From assembly GCF_001426485.1 (NCBI RefSeq), contig NZ_LMET01000001.1:626993-690992 (forward strand): a DNA stretch of 64,000 bases, in the 5' to 3' direction. Shown piece after piece: positions 16,936-26,504 of the stretch. Every line of letters begins with the position of its first letter. The stretch's first letter is position 1. The notes beneath the pieces are model-generated. The model was given only the letters and a program-made list of their open reading frames with translations. It ran no database searches and was not told the origin of the DNA. Made by a program: the position numbers and the translations under genes. Source of the DNA: Aeromicrobium sp. Root472D3. Its GTDB lineage: Bacteria > Actinomycetota > Actinomycetes > Propionibacteriales > Nocardioidaceae.

Positions 16936-17738
16936 CAGGCTTTTCCTCGGCTGGTCGCTGCGCGCAGCCGCCGTCTCGCGCCCACCGTTTTGCCGTGGGC
17001 TCGACTGGTAAGCCAGCGATCTCGGATGTCGTCGGACAACGGGTAGATGAACGAGCGATCCTTCAGGATTTTCTCGTCCTTCTTCACGCCGAGCCAGGTG
17101 TGATATTCGGACGTGAAGTTGTCGAGCGCGAGAGCGTTCACCGTCAGCGACGATCGGTTCAGGATCGCGTTGACGGACAGCTGATCCCGACGCGAGTGCC
17201 GAAGCACATGAAACATCCAATCCGTCATTGCGTCCTGCATAGAAGGACCGTGTTGACGGGCCAGAATGGCAGTCCAGTAGGGCTGCTGCGTCAGCACCTC
17301 AGGCTGGTGCGTGGTCATATGGTGCAGTTGTTCTCGGACGCGTTCGGCACGGTCGAAGCCGTGCTGCAGGACTGCATAGAACTCCTCCCGCACAGTCTCG
17401 CGGAAGCTGTGCAGAGGTAGAGAAATCTCGGCATCACGGATGAACGTCGGTAGAAAGAGCTCGGGCGGCATTGCGAGTTGAACACGATTGTCGATCCAGA
17501 GCGACGTTCGGTACTCGAGAATTTCCGGATGGCCCAGAATCTTGAGCTCTCGGGCTGAGCGGGTCGGGTCCCAGGGGAATCGAGGTTTTACTACGCGTAA
17601 CTCCCACGTGTCGCTCTCTAGCCTGGGGTTGTCGGTGAAGCAGACGAATCGTAGATCCGACTTGTCAGCCACTGGCTGCTCATTCAGCTTTTCGTAGGAG
17701 CCGAAGAGGGCCGAGTACACCACAGCGCTATCTGTCAC
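16935..17738 (-). CDS. DUF616/TOD1-like glycosyltransferase
   Basis: A 267-residue soluble protein. VVYSALFGSYEKLNEQPV, DLRFVCFTDN, WELRVVKPRFPWDPTRSARELKILGHPEIL and RTSLWIDNRVQL match the DUF616 family (plant TOD1/MUCI70 relatives), a GT-A-like glycosyltransferase group in which the D-N/R element after SLWI lies in the nucleotide-sugar site. It likely adds one sugar of the repeat unit. It overlaps the upstream GT2 gene by 11 bp and the downstream polymerase start by 1 bp. Confidence 0.75.
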   Translation of the reverse strand: MTDSAVVYSALFGSYEKLNEQPVADKSDLRFVCFTDNPRLESDTWELRVVKPRFPWDPTRSARELKILGHPEILEYRTSLWIDNRVQLAMPPELFLPTFIRDAEISLPLHSFRETVREEFYAVLQHGFDRAERVREQLHHMTTHQPEVLTQQPYWTAILARQHGPSMQDAMTDWMFHVLRHSRRDQLSVNAILNRSSLTVNALALDNFTSEYHTWLGVKKDEKILKDRSFIYPLSDDIRDRWLTSRAHGKTVGARRRLRAATSRGKA

Positions 17739-18762
17739 GAGTGTTTCGATTCGTCATGGATGAAGCCTTCCGCCAAACGGCGCGCAAAAGGTCAAGATCA
17801 GGGCGATGGGGCGGGAAGTCTGGGACCATCAGGGCTTCGATCTGCCCCAGGCTGAGGACGCTGGTTGAGAGGATATTCTCGCGGTCTTTGCGCTTCTCGA
17901 CGAGAAGGCGAACTGCGCGCCCATGACCTGTCAGGGCTGCACGACCCTGATGGCGTCTAAAGGCCCAACAGGTCAGCAGAAGCTGAGAAAGGACGAACCG
18001 AGGCGCGATCTTGCACAGCAGTCTGGTGGGAACGTTCCGGTAGAGGACAAGCGGGAGGTTCTTCATCGTCTGATGTGTCGTGAAACCGTGTGATCTTGAG
18101 CTGGTCATGCCCATCACGTGGTGAACACGAGCCTTCGGGCAGTAGGTGATCTGCCACCCCGCGTGGCGGATCCGGAAGCTCAGGTCAATGTCCTCGAAGT
18201 ACGCAAAGAAGTCCTCGTCGAACAGTCCGACCGCTCTTAGAGTGTCGGCTCTGAATAGGCAGGCAGCCCCACTCGCACCGAAGACGTCGGTCGGCGAGTC
18301 ATATCGACCGTCGTCGACTTCTCCGCGACCCCGCGGGAACGCTAAGCCCCAAGTCGTAAAGCAGTCGCCAGCGCTGTCTAGCCGGGTGCCGTCGGCACTT
18401 AGGACCTTGCTGGTCGCCACGCCGACGTCAGGACGTTGCGCAAGTGTCGTAGCGAGCTCCTGCAGCCATCCTCGCTGAGCGACGGCATCATCGTTGAAGA
18501 CTCCGACATACGTGAACCCTCTGCCCAAGGCCCACTGGACCCCCGGGTTTACGCCGCCAGCGTAACCCCGATTTGTGGAGTTCTCGATGATATGTACTGA
18601 CGGGAAGGCGAACCTGACCTTCGAAATGGACCCGTCCGTCGAGGCGTTGTCGACAACTACAACCTGCGGAACGGGGTCCTGCGAGACAAGCGAATCGATC
18701 GCGTCGAGGAGCGCATCGCCTCCATTGAGGTTCGGTATGACGATGGCAGCGTGAAGAGTCAC
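17728..18762 (-). CDS. Family 2 glycosyltransferase
   Basis: A 344-residue GT-A enzyme: IVIPNLNGGDALLDAIDSLVSQ, VVVDNASTDGSISKV, ENSTNRGYAGGVNPGVQWAL and FNDDAVAQRGWL give the nucleotide-binding Asp and the D-D metal motif. FEDIDLSFRIRHAGWQITYCPKARVHHVMG is typical of the rhamnosyl- and WbbL-like GT2 branch. The donor is uncertain. It overlaps the following DUF616 gene by 11 bp and begins inside the stop of the preceding fusion gene (4-bp overlap), indicating an operon. Confidence 0.87.
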   Translation of the reverse strand: MTLHAAIVIPNLNGGDALLDAIDSLVSQDPVPQVVVVDNASTDGSISKVRFAFPSVHIIENSTNRGYAGGVNPGVQWALGRGFTYVGVFNDDAVAQRGWLQELATTLAQRPDVGVATSKVLSADGTRLDSAGDCFTTWGLAFPRGRGEVDDGRYDSPTDVFGASGAACLFRADTLRAVGLFDEDFFAYFEDIDLSFRIRHAGWQITYCPKARVHHVMGMTSSRSHGFTTHQTMKNLPLVLYRNVPTRLLCKIAPRFVLSQLLLTCWAFRRHQGRAALTGHGRAVRLLVEKRKDRENILSTSVLSLGQIEALMVPDFPPHRPDLDLLRAVWRKASSMTNRNTRDR

Positions 18763-20624
18763 GTCGTAGCCGTCCTCCGGTTGAGGGGATCTTCCTCGGT
18801 CAGGACCGCCCGGTGAGTAGATGTGTAGCAGAGTTCGATCTGTCGATCGTTCAGGCCCAGATCGACGTTGTGGAGAGCCAAAGACTCACCCCCGGTACCC
18901 GGAATCGCGCGCACCGACGAAGCTTGGGGACGTACCTGGCGCGTCCTATAACGGTTCTCAATGGCGATCGAGTTCAACCAGACGTCGTCGGCCCTCGGGG
19001 CCTTGGTCAGAAACTGGCGTCCTTTCTCCCGAACGTGATGTAGGAAGGATGGCGGATAGAGCACGCCGCCGACACCCGTAGCGAAGGTTCGAAGACTTGC
19101 CTCGGACGACGTGCACTCCTGCCAGTCGATGTACGGCTCAATGTGGTCGTGTGCGATCCCTATGGTCCACCCGCGATGGCACAAGATGTCCTCTGGATGC
19201 GTTCGGTGCAGCTCAACAAGGTCTTCGAGCCAGGTCCTTGAAAGCATCGAATCGTCGTCCATGATTACCAGCGGAGATTCTGGGAAAGTGTCGAGGTCCT
19301 CGCTCACGTAGGGAAAGTACTTCTTGTGTGGTCCGAGATCCTGGCACTGTCGGATCTCTAGACCGCGACGCTCCAGCCGCCGAACGGAGTCCGGTAAGGG
19401 GCGGTCCTCATCTAGCCACAGCACGATGCGGGAGGGGAGGCGGCTTCCACGACCGACGCTTTCGATGGCGATGGCGACCACGTCGAGACGTGTGCCGTAG
19501 GAAGTCAGAGAAATAGTGGCACCCGAGTCGCCAAGTAAGGAGCGTCGGCTCCAGCGGCCCACCGTTCGGAGGTGCATACTCTGGCAGACCAGGCCCGCAT
19601 AGCGGATGCGCTCATGAAGCGAGGGCTGCGAGCCGTTTTGGCTGGACTCGCGCAAAGGCTGCCTCAGGATCGCATGAGCATGGCTTCTGAACTTCAGCGA
19701 TTCTTGCGTCCAGTCGATTGGCGACGGCTCTGGACAGTTCGCTGACTTCAGCGCACGCCGGCCGTAGCCGATGGCACGGCTCCACAGACCGGCGGCAACG
19801 ACTGCGCGCCAAGTCCATGCCGTAATTCTGCTTGGTCGCCGACGCAGCTTGAACAAGTCGAACGTGTTGGTGACCCAGGCGTGGCTGACCGGACCTCCTG
19901 CGCCGCTGCCCGTTGAATCGCTCTGACCGATCCCATGTTCGGCCTTCGCCGATGTCAGAACTCGTATTGTGAAGCCGGCGTCGCGAACTCGGAGACATAG
20001 GTCGGTGTCCTCCGCATACATGAACCATCTCTCGCTTAACCCGCCCACGGCTTCCCAAGCCTCCCGCGAGACAAACATGCACGATCCAGAGACCCAGTCG
20101 ACCTGACGCGAGTTTGGCACCTGGTCCGATCTCAGGAAGTGTCCTTCGAGCACTGGTAGGGCGCGAGCGAAGCGCGACAACCCACTCCAATGAGTCGCGA
20201 CTCTCCAGAGCGTGGGTTCGCGCCCGGCCTCAAGCGTTTGCAGGCGCCCTTCGGGGTGCTCCACCAGCGGCGCAATGACTCCACTCGGAACTGGATCGTT
20301 GAACGCTTGTAGGCACACCTCAATTGACCGAGCAGAGATGTGAGCATCTGGATTGATGAGAAGCATGACGGGGGCGCGCGACGCTTGCGCCCCTATGTTG
20401 ACGGCCTTGGCGAAGCCTAGGTTGGCGTCCATCGGCACAAGCAAGATCTCGGGAAAAAATTCTTTGATGTACGGGACGGACTCATCCGTGCTGCCGTTGT
20501 CGACGACGATGATCTCAACTCCGGGCACGGGTAGGAGTGACGCGAACAGCCGACCGAGGAGGTGACGACTATTGAAAGAGACGACGATGACGCTGAGACG
20601 AGGCGGCTCTAAATTCTGCGGCAT
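18759..20624 (-). CDS. Two-domain glycosyltransferase (GT2 fused to a second GT-A-like module)
   Basis: A 621-residue protein, about twice the usual GT2 length. Residues about 1-290 are a GT2 domain (VIVVSFNSRHLLGRLFASLL, VDNGSTDESVP, NPDAHIS, YAEDTDLCLRVRDAGF). From about residue 370 a second module starts with ATISLTSYGTRLDVVAIAIESV and contains VIMDDDSMLSRTWLEDLV, a DDD metal motif, and RADDVWLNSIAIEN. This is a GT-A-like arrangement seen in capsule glycosyltransferases. The polypeptide may add two successive sugars. No frameshift was seen; the frame is continuous. Confidence 0.8.
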   Translation of the reverse strand: MPQNLEPPRLSVIVVSFNSRHLLGRLFASLLPVPGVEIIVVDNGSTDESVPYIKEFFPEILLVPMDANLGFAKAVNIGAQASRAPVMLLINPDAHISARSIEVCLQAFNDPVPSGVIAPLVEHPEGRLQTLEAGREPTLWRVATHWSGLSRFARALPVLEGHFLRSDQVPNSRQVDWVSGSCMFVSREAWEAVGGLSERWFMYAEDTDLCLRVRDAGFTIRVLTSAKAEHGIGQSDSTGSGAGGPVSHAWVTNTFDLFKLRRRPSRITAWTWRAVVAAGLWSRAIGYGRRALKSANCPEPSPIDWTQESLKFRSHAHAILRQPLRESSQNGSQPSLHERIRYAGLVCQSMHLRTVGRWSRRSLLGDSGATISLTSYGTRLDVVAIAIESVGRGSRLPSRIVLWLDEDRPLPDSVRRLERRGLEIRQCQDLGPHKKYFPYVSEDLDTFPESPLVIMDDDSMLSRTWLEDLVELHRTHPEDILCHRGWTIGIAHDHIEPYIDWQECTSSEASLRTFATGVGGVLYPPSFLHHVREKGRQFLTKAPRADDVWLNSIAIENRYRTRQVRPQASSVRAIPGTGGESLALHNVDLGLNDRQIELCYTSTHRAVLTEEDPLNRRTATT

Positions 20625-20705
20625 CGACGAACCCTCTCTGGTGGCACTTGGGAAAGATGCAAAAAAGAATCCCTCTGACGGGCTTGTCCTCGCGATTGGA
20701 CGCGG

Positions 20706-21785
20706 TCAGTCATTAACGAACTCCTCGGCTGCGTGCCGAATGGAGGACACCACCTGTGCCCACGTCAACGAAGATCCGTGCGCGCGAAGGGACTGAATGC
20801 GCTCTTGGGTCAATTCGGTCGACGCCTCATACGTCATCGCCTGTGCTATCGAGGCAACATCGGTTGGATCGGCATAGGTTGCGTGTATCCCCAAATTCTC
20901 GCGCATTACATCGATGTCGCTAACCACGACGGGTGTGCCCAGCGCCAAGGATTCGAGGGGCGGCATTCCGTAGCCCTCGTCCATCGACACGTAAACCGAA
21001 AGGCGTGCGTTCTGGTACAACCACTTCAGTTCGATATCGGTGACAAAGCCGGTGAATATCAAACGGCGGTCATTCACGGCTTCGTCTGAACCCGGGGGAA
21101 GGGCAGCCGAAGAGCCCTCTGCAGCGCCAACAACGACCAAAGGGAACTGGGGCGTGGCGAGATCAGCTTCGAGAGCGGCCGCAATCGTCCTTGCCAAGTT
21201 CTTGCGTGGCGTAAGTCTGCCGACCGCAAGCATGAAGCGTCTGCTGGTCAGCGTGCTGAATCCGTCAGTCGTGGGGGCTTCGAGCAGGCCGCCAGCAACG
21301 CTGATTCCCGCCGCCACGACAGGCGTTTCTCGAACAAAGCGCCGTATCCTTGAGGCTTCGTTTCTAGAGGACGCGATGACAACGTCTGAACGTCGTGCCA
21401 GCGGAATCATGGTTGAGAAGTAGATACGTTCCTTAATCGTGAACCACTCCGGGTTGGTCTTGAATAGAACATCGTGCAGAAATACTGCGGAGTTCTTGCT
21501 CAGCGAGGCGAAGTTGTGAGAGATCACGAGATCCGGTTTGAAGGTCCGTGCTGCGTACGACGTCCCTAGCACCGCCAAGGCTGCTTGAGGCCTCATCCGC
21601 GAGGGCACTAACAGTGTCTCAGGTGCGACTTCTTTGCGGACATCTTCGAGGTGCCTGCGACGAACTACGAGGCATATGTGGTCGTCGGGGAACTCTGCGG
21701 CCCAGGCGATGACGACTTCGCGCATCACTCGGCGGACGGCCGCTGACCCGCTGCACCACCAGTAGGCATCGAACAGAACTCTCAT
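20706..21785 (-). CDS. Family 4 glycosyltransferase
   Basis: A 359-residue GT-B protein. The C-terminal half has FMLAVGRLTPRKNLARTIAA, RRLIFTGFVTDIELKWLYQNARLSVYVSMDEGYGMPPLESLALGTPVVVSD, with the E-x7-E nucleotide-sugar motif (EGYGMPPLE), and ends in the usual helices. The mannosyl/rhamnosyl GT4 branch is the closest look-alike. It lies in the leftward cluster with gaps of 81 bp downstream and 54 bp upstream. Donor and acceptor are not predictable. Confidence 0.87.
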   Translation of the reverse strand: MRVLFDAYWWCSGSAAVRRVMREVVIAWAAEFPDDHICLVVRRRHLEDVRKEVAPETLLVPSRMRPQAALAVLGTSYAARTFKPDLVISHNFASLSKNSAVFLHDVLFKTNPEWFTIKERIYFSTMIPLARRSDVVIASSRNEASRIRRFVRETPVVAAGISVAGGLLEAPTTDGFSTLTSRRFMLAVGRLTPRKNLARTIAAALEADLATPQFPLVVVGAAEGSSAALPPGSDEAVNDRRLIFTGFVTDIELKWLYQNARLSVYVSMDEGYGMPPLESLALGTPVVVSDIDVMRENLGIHATYADPTDVASIAQAMTYEASTELTQERIQSLRAHGSSLTWAQVVSSIRHAAEEFVND

Positions 21786-21839
21786 GCGATCAGTTTCCGA
21801 GGGTGGGTGGCTTCGACCCGGGACGTTGTCGCGGCCTTG

Positions 21840-22961
21840 CTAGCTGAGTGCATCGGACTTAAGAAGTGTCTCGTAGTCGGCGCAGACGCCGTCCCAGCCA
21901 TAGTGCAGACGCGAACGCTCCACCGCTTTCACACTTGCGTCGCCAGGATTGTCGAGCATGTCGCGAATGCTCCGTGCGATGTCGTTCGCCGACGGTTCGC
22001 AGAAGATGCCGGTGTCGCCTAGCACTTCACGGTTGTACACGGTGTCGCGTGCGACGACGGGAGCACCCGCAGCCATTGCCTGAACGAGCGCGGGGTTAGT
22101 TCCTCCGACGCTGTGGCCGTGGAAATAGGCGCCTGCATGCTGCCAAAGAGAAAACAGTCGTTGGTCGTCGCTTAGGTGTCCTAGCCAGTGGATCGTAGGA
22201 AATGCTGCGTCGAGTTCTCTAGCCTGGTCATCGAGCGGTCCGCCATCCGACCCTGACGATCCAACGATGACTACGTCAATTCCACTCTCTGCTAGGCCCA
22301 CTGATGCCTTGAAGAACTCGCTGACAGTGTTCTCAGGGACGAACCGAGCGACCATGAGGACGTACTTTCCAGAGGACAGCCCCGATTCGACGGGGAGGTC
22401 CGGCACGGGGTCTCCGCCGTACGGGATGAACGTCCCGTCCCGTCCGAACTCCCGCAGCCAGAAATCTTGAATGGCTCTCGCATCGAAGACGAGATGGTCG
22501 GCGTGCTTGGCGGTGAGTCGCGCCCCCCACCTGAATACGGCTTTAGCGAGCCGCCCCCATTTAGCTCTGTGCCATTCGATGCCGTCAACATTCACGACAG
22601 TGCGAATGCCACGAAGTTTCAGAAGAGGTAGCCAAAATCCGTTAGCGACATTCATAACGAGTGTTACATCGGGCTTGTGTCTTACCGCGTGGATCACCGA
22701 CGTAAGACCGAAGGAGAGCGTGCTTAACGAGTTGCTACTGATCCCCCGCGTCTCGACTGTCTGTACTGAGGGGTGGGTTGAAGGGTCATCGTTCCGGGTT
22801 GCTCCAGGGCGGCCATAAACGACGACGTTCCAGTTGTTGTCAGCCAAGAACGGAGCCAACCTTCTCACTGCCGTCTCAAATCCTCCGTAGTAACTGGGGT
22901 ACCCGCGGGTTCCGACAATCGCCACTGATCGTGGCGCAGCTTTGCCGTGCTGGCGCGTCAT
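21840..22961 (-). CDS. DUF1972/family 4 glycosyltransferase
   Basis: A 373-residue GT-B enzyme. SVAIVGTRGYPSYYGGFETAVRRLAPFL is the DUF1972 N-terminal signature of rhamnosyl/galactosyl transferases that often act second in repeat-unit assembly. The C-terminal GT1/GT4 domain shows KYVLMVARFVPENTVSEFF, IHWLGHLSDDQRLFSLWQHAGAYFHGHSVGGTNPALVQAMAAGAPVVARD. The SVGGTNPAL element is characteristic of the family. The ATG follows the sugar transferase stop with no gap, so it probably acts immediately after the initiating enzyme. That is inference from order. Confidence 0.87.
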   Translation of the reverse strand: MTRQHGKAAPRSVAIVGTRGYPSYYGGFETAVRRLAPFLADNNWNVVVYGRPGATRNDDPSTHPSVQTVETRGISSNSLSTLSFGLTSVIHAVRHKPDVTLVMNVANGFWLPLLKLRGIRTVVNVDGIEWHRAKWGRLAKAVFRWGARLTAKHADHLVFDARAIQDFWLREFGRDGTFIPYGGDPVPDLPVESGLSSGKYVLMVARFVPENTVSEFFKASVGLAESGIDVVIVGSSGSDGGPLDDQARELDAAFPTIHWLGHLSDDQRLFSLWQHAGAYFHGHSVGGTNPALVQAMAAGAPVVARDTVYNREVLGDTGIFCEPSANDIARSIRDMLDNPGDASVKAVERSRLHYGWDGVCADYETLLKSDALS

Positions 22962-24521
22962 TCAGTAGGCCCCTTCACTTCTTGTAACCGCCTTCAAGGT
23001 CCGCCACACGATCTGCAGGTCTCGCAACATTGACCAGTTCTCGACGTAGTCGAGGTCGAGTCGAACGGTCTCCTCCCACGTGAGGTCGGAACGCCCACTG
23101 ATCTGCCACAGACCGGTAATGCCCTGTTTGACTAGGAGGCGGCGCTGGGTCGCTCCGTTGTACTGCTCCACCTCGCGGCCCAGAGGGGGGCGGGGTCCGA
23201 CGACGCTCATATCGCCGCGGAGGACGTTGATGAACTGCGGGAGCTCGTCTAACGAGTAGCGGCGCAGAAATCGGCCGACCCGTGTGACGCGGGGGTCCGA
23301 CCTCATCTTGAAGAGGGGGCCAGAGCCCTCGTTCCTCGCGGACAGATCGGCCACCTGGCGATCGGCGCCTTCGGCCATCGACCGAAACTTCAGCATGAAG
23401 AACGGCCTACCTCCAACCCCGATGCGCTCGCTTCGGTAAAGAACGGCCCCGGGGCTGTCGAGCTTCACCGCAACGGCGATAGCGAGCAGCAACGGCAGCA
23501 TGGTGACGAGGAAGAGTAGAGCAAATGTCTTATCGAAGGCTGACTTCGCGAACTTCGCAGCGCCGGCGTAGGTGGGGCGCTCCAAGTGGATGAACGGCAT
23601 GTTGGAGACGCCGCGAACGTGGATGCGGGGCCCCGCCACATCAAACACGTTCGGCGAAACCATGAGGTCGATCGCGGCACCTTCAAGCTGCCATGCGAGA
23701 TCCTTAAGGCCGTCGTGCCCCAGGTGTTCGGTGTCGGTGACGATGACGGTGTCGGCTTCGGAAATCGACAGGGCTCCGACGAGGGATCGCTGAGTCCCCA
23801 TGACAGGGATGAAAGCAGTAGGGACGTCGAGCCACTCGTTTCGAGCGCCTTGGCGATCAGGCACCCAGACGCCGGTAACCCGGTACCCATCTGCGTCGCC
23901 TGCGATGAACCCCTCGGCGATACGCTTGGCCGATCGGACCCCGCCTACGACCAAGACGCGCGAATGCGCGCGTCCGCGTGCGCGCTCCCGGCCTAACCAG
24001 TTGCGCCACGATTTGCGGGCGGCGAGGAGTCCAACGAGGCCGAGAGGAAATGCAATGGCGAGGTAACCGCGAGAAGCATCTAGCTTGAATAGCAACGAGA
24101 AGATGGCAACCATACCGAACACCGAGACGGTCGTTTTGGCGACGCGGGTGTATTCCTCGGCGCCGTGACCCACGATGCGTTGGTCGCGCGAGCCCGAGAT
24201 GGTGAGAGCCACCCACCAGAGCGTGGCTACGAAGATGCCAAGCATCATGTAGGACGTCGGATAACTACCAAGGTTGATGGAATTGGATGCGTCTGCTCCA
24301 AAACGCAGCACCCCGGCAGTCGCTGTCGCAAATATCAGCACAAGCGCGTCGGTCACCCGAAGGCGGCTGGCGTACCCGCTTTGCCACGAGCTCTCCCGAG
24401 GGTTGAGCTCGCTGGCGGAGGCGGGTACTTCGGGGCCGGAGGGGATGGACGTCACGGTCATGTACGTCTCTCCGGGTGTACGGCTCTGAAGCGTCTTGAA
24501 ACCGCGCGAATGATCAGTCAT
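22962..24521 (-). CDS. Initiating polyprenyl-phosphate sugar-1-phosphate transferase (WbaP/WcaJ type)
   Basis: A 519-residue protein starting at ATG 24521 behind GAGGGGGG (an upstream in-frame start at 24548 is less likely). Four to five N-terminal spans and a CoA-binding-like central domain (SRVLVVGGVRSAKRIAEGF) precede another span at about 400 and the catalytic sugar transferase domain (PF02397): MLKFRSMAEGADR, RYSLDELPQFINVLRGDMSVVGPRPPLGREVEQY and ITGLWQISGRSDLTWEETVRLDLDYVENW. It transfers hexose-1-phosphate to undecaprenyl phosphate to start each repeat unit. It heads the leftward cluster. The 190-bp gap to divergent ugd should hold both promoters. Confidence 0.92.
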   Translation of the reverse strand: MTDHSRGFKTLQSRTPGETYMTVTSIPSGPEVPASASELNPRESSWQSGYASRLRVTDALVLIFATATAGVLRFGADASNSINLGSYPTSYMMLGIFVATLWWVALTISGSRDQRIVGHGAEEYTRVAKTTVSVFGMVAIFSLLFKLDASRGYLAIAFPLGLVGLLAARKSWRNWLGRERARGRAHSRVLVVGGVRSAKRIAEGFIAGDADGYRVTGVWVPDRQGARNEWLDVPTAFIPVMGTQRSLVGALSISEADTVIVTDTEHLGHDGLKDLAWQLEGAAIDLMVSPNVFDVAGPRIHVRGVSNMPFIHLERPTYAGAAKFAKSAFDKTFALLFLVTMLPLLLAIAVAVKLDSPGAVLYRSERIGVGGRPFFMLKFRSMAEGADRQVADLSARNEGSGPLFKMRSDPRVTRVGRFLRRYSLDELPQFINVLRGDMSVVGPRPPLGREVEQYNGATQRRLLVKQGITGLWQISGRSDLTWEETVRLDLDYVENWSMLRDLQIVWRTLKAVTRSEGAY

Positions 24522-24711
24522 GCTGCCCCCCTCAAGCCTTGAACCCACCCTGGAGATTCCCCCGTGCTCCCAGGGTCACCTTACGGGTGGATGAGGGCCG
24601 TAGGACCCTTGTTCACCAGATGGTTACGTGCTGTCTGGGTGATTCGTGTCTCTTTCGAGTTGCGGAGACGCGTTGCGTAGGCAACTTCGGCCCAGGCCCT
24701 AGGCTGGCGGG

Positions 24712-25884
24712 GTGAGCACCAAGATCGCTGTTGTCGGGCTCGGCTACGTCGGGCTGTCCATCGCTGTGCTGCTGTCGCAGAGCAATGAGGTCGTCGGCCT
24801 CGAGATCGACGAGGGCAAGCTGCGCCTGCTCGAGCAGCGCAGGAGCCCCATCCACGACGCCGAGATCGAGCAGTTCCTCGGTCGCGATGACCTTGACCTG
24901 ACGTTCACGAACGACCCCGCGACGGCCTACGCCGACGCCGAGTTCGTCGTCATCGCGACGCCGACCGACTACGACGAGCAGACCAACTACTTCAACACCC
25001 GCACCGTCGAGAGCGTCATCGCCGACGTCGTGAAGCTGGCGCCCGACGCGACGATGGTCATCAAGTCGACGATCCCCGTCGGCTTCGTGCTCGACGTCCG
25101 CAAGCGGCTCGCCACCGAGAACGTGCTGTTCTCGCCGGAGTTCCTGCGTGAGGGCAAGGCGCTCTACGACAACCTGCACCCGTCGCGCATCGTCGTCGGT
25201 GAGCGGAGCGACCGCGCGCAGCGCTTCGCCGACCTGCTGATGGAGGGGGCGGCCGAGAAGGGCTGCCCCGTCCTGCTGACCGAGCCCACCGAGGCCGAGG
25301 CGATCAAGCTGTTCGCCAACACCTACCTGGCGATGCGCGTGGCCTACTTCAACGAGCTCGACTCCTTCGCGATCAGCCACGGCCTGTCGTCACGTCAGAT
25401 CATCGACGGCGTCGGCCTCGACCCGCGCATCGGCACGCACTACAACAACCCGTCGTTCGGCTACGGCGGCTACTGCCTGCCGAAGGACACCAAGCAGCTG
25501 CTGGCGAACTACCAAGACGTGCCGCAGACGCTGATCAGCGCGATCGTCGACGCCAACAGCACGCGCAAGGACTTCATCGCCACCGACATCCTCAGCCGCA
25601 ACCCGCGGGTCGTCGGCATCCACCGGCTGATCATGAAGTCGGGCTCCGACAACTTCAGGGCCAGCAGCGTGCAGGGCATCATGAAGCGACTCAAGGCCAA
25701 GGGCATTCAGGTCGTCCTCTACGAGCCCGAGCTGGCCGAGGACGAGTTCTTCCACTCCCGGGTCATCCGCGACCTCGACGAGTTCAAGAAGGTCTCGGAC
25801 GTCATCGTGGCCAACCGCCGCGTCGACGAGCTCGAGGACGTCCGCGAGCGCGTCTACACGCGCGACCTGTTCGGCTCCGACTGA
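24712..25884 (+). CDS. ugd: UDP-glucose 6-dehydrogenase
   Basis: A 390-residue protein (GTG start), the size of the short bacterial Ugd class. The Rossmann motif is [10 protein letters not shown] at residues 7-16. STIPVGF and [27 protein letters not shown] are diagnostic. The nucleophilic Cys (about residue 254) lies in [15 protein letters not shown]. It oxidises UDP-glucose to UDP-glucuronate with two NAD+, supplying an acidic precursor for the adjacent exopolysaccharide. It is divergent from the cluster and flanked by a 3' region with no clear terminator. Base composition is back to the high-G+C norm. Confidence 0.92.
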   Translation: MSTKIAVVGLGYVGLSIAVLLSQSNEVVGLEIDEGKLRLLEQRRSPIHDAEIEQFLGRDDLDLTFTNDPATAYADAEFVVIATPTDYDEQTNYFNTRTVESVIADVVKLAPDATMVIKSTIPVGFVLDVRKRLATENVLFSPEFLREGKALYDNLHPSRIVVGERSDRAQRFADLLMEGAAEKGCPVLLTEPTEAEAIKLFANTYLAMRVAYFNELDSFAISHGLSSRQIIDGVGLDPRIGTHYNNPSFGYGGYCLPKDTKQLLANYQDVPQTLISAIVDANSTRKDFIATDILSRNPRVVGIHRLIMKSGSDNFRASSVQGIMKRLKAKGIQVVLYEPELAEDEFFHSRVIRDLDEFKKVSDVIVANRRVDELEDVRERVYTRDLFGSD

Positions 25885-25916
25885 CGCACGAAGGCGGGAT
25901 GTACTCCGCGTTGCGT

Positions 25917-26117
25917 CTAGTGCGAGGTGAGGTGTCGTTTGCCGCTGACGAGCGGCTTGGTCGGTCGACTCGAGCGCTGGTCATGCAGAGTGCTCATCAG
26001 TCGGCGAGCAGGAAGAACCACCGCGATTCGACTGATCTCGACCACAGCGAGGCAGATCATGAATGAAATGCCTAGGACAAGCGCGGCGAAAGCGCTCGGG
26101 AGCATCCGTAGGTTCAT
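25917..26117 (-). CDS. Possible small membrane protein (66 aa)
   Basis: An open frame starting MNLRMLPSAFAALVLGISFMICLAVVEISRIAVVL, with one long hydrophobic segment and a basic tail. Codon bias is weak, like the exopolysaccharide genes. It lies in the 356-bp stretch between ugd and the next gene, which otherwise shows nothing recognisable. It could be the remnant of a larger membrane gene rather than an intact one. Confidence 0.35.
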   Translation of the reverse strand: MNLRMLPSAFAALVLGISFMICLAVVEISRIAVVLPARRLMSTLHDQRSSRPTKPLVSGKRHLTSH

Positions 26118-26240
26118 GTATCGGTAGAGGCGGGAACTCCGAAGTCATGACGCGGGGCAATATCACTGCGCCGCTCGTAATTTGGCCAGTCCGATGAACG
26201 GCAGGCGTTACCTCTCCCGCTCAATGTCGTTGAAGACGTC

Positions 26241-26423
26241 ATGGAAACGGTGCTGTGGGTGACGCTGGTGATCGTGGGCGTCAATGTCCTCGTGGTCGCG
26301 GCGCTGTTCGCGCACTACGTGCGGGAGCGCCGCTCCGACGACGACAACCAAGCCGCGCGCATGGTCGACCTCGCCGAGCGGTTCGAGACGTTCAGCCAAC
26401 GCCGCGACTCGATCGCCGCTTGA
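26241..26423 (+). CDS. Small single-span membrane protein (60 aa)
   Basis: METVLWVTLVIVGVNVLVVAALFAHYVRERR gives one N-terminal span followed by a charged cytosolic tail (RSDDDNQAARMVDLAERFETFSQRRDSI) that should be helical. Third-position G/C bias is strong, supporting real coding. The layout (short span, basic stop-transfer, polar tail) is like the small genes at 26505, 26773 and 26963, although it is on the opposite strand. The function is unknown. Confidence 0.55.
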   Translation: METVLWVTLVIVGVNVLVVAALFAHYVRERRSDDDNQAARMVDLAERFETFSQRRDSIAA

Positions 26424-26504
26424 ACCTGCTGTCAGCGGTGCTTCGGACTGTGCGGGCAGGCGCTGCCGTACTTGACCTTGCAGCGGACCCTGCGACGGAA
26501 CCGT

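Noticed and set aside
15607..17220. A 95-residue N-terminal extension of the Wzy protein
   Set aside because: It runs through the DUF616 gene in another frame and has non-membrane, Arg-rich sequence; the TGATG overlap at 16935 gives the natural start.
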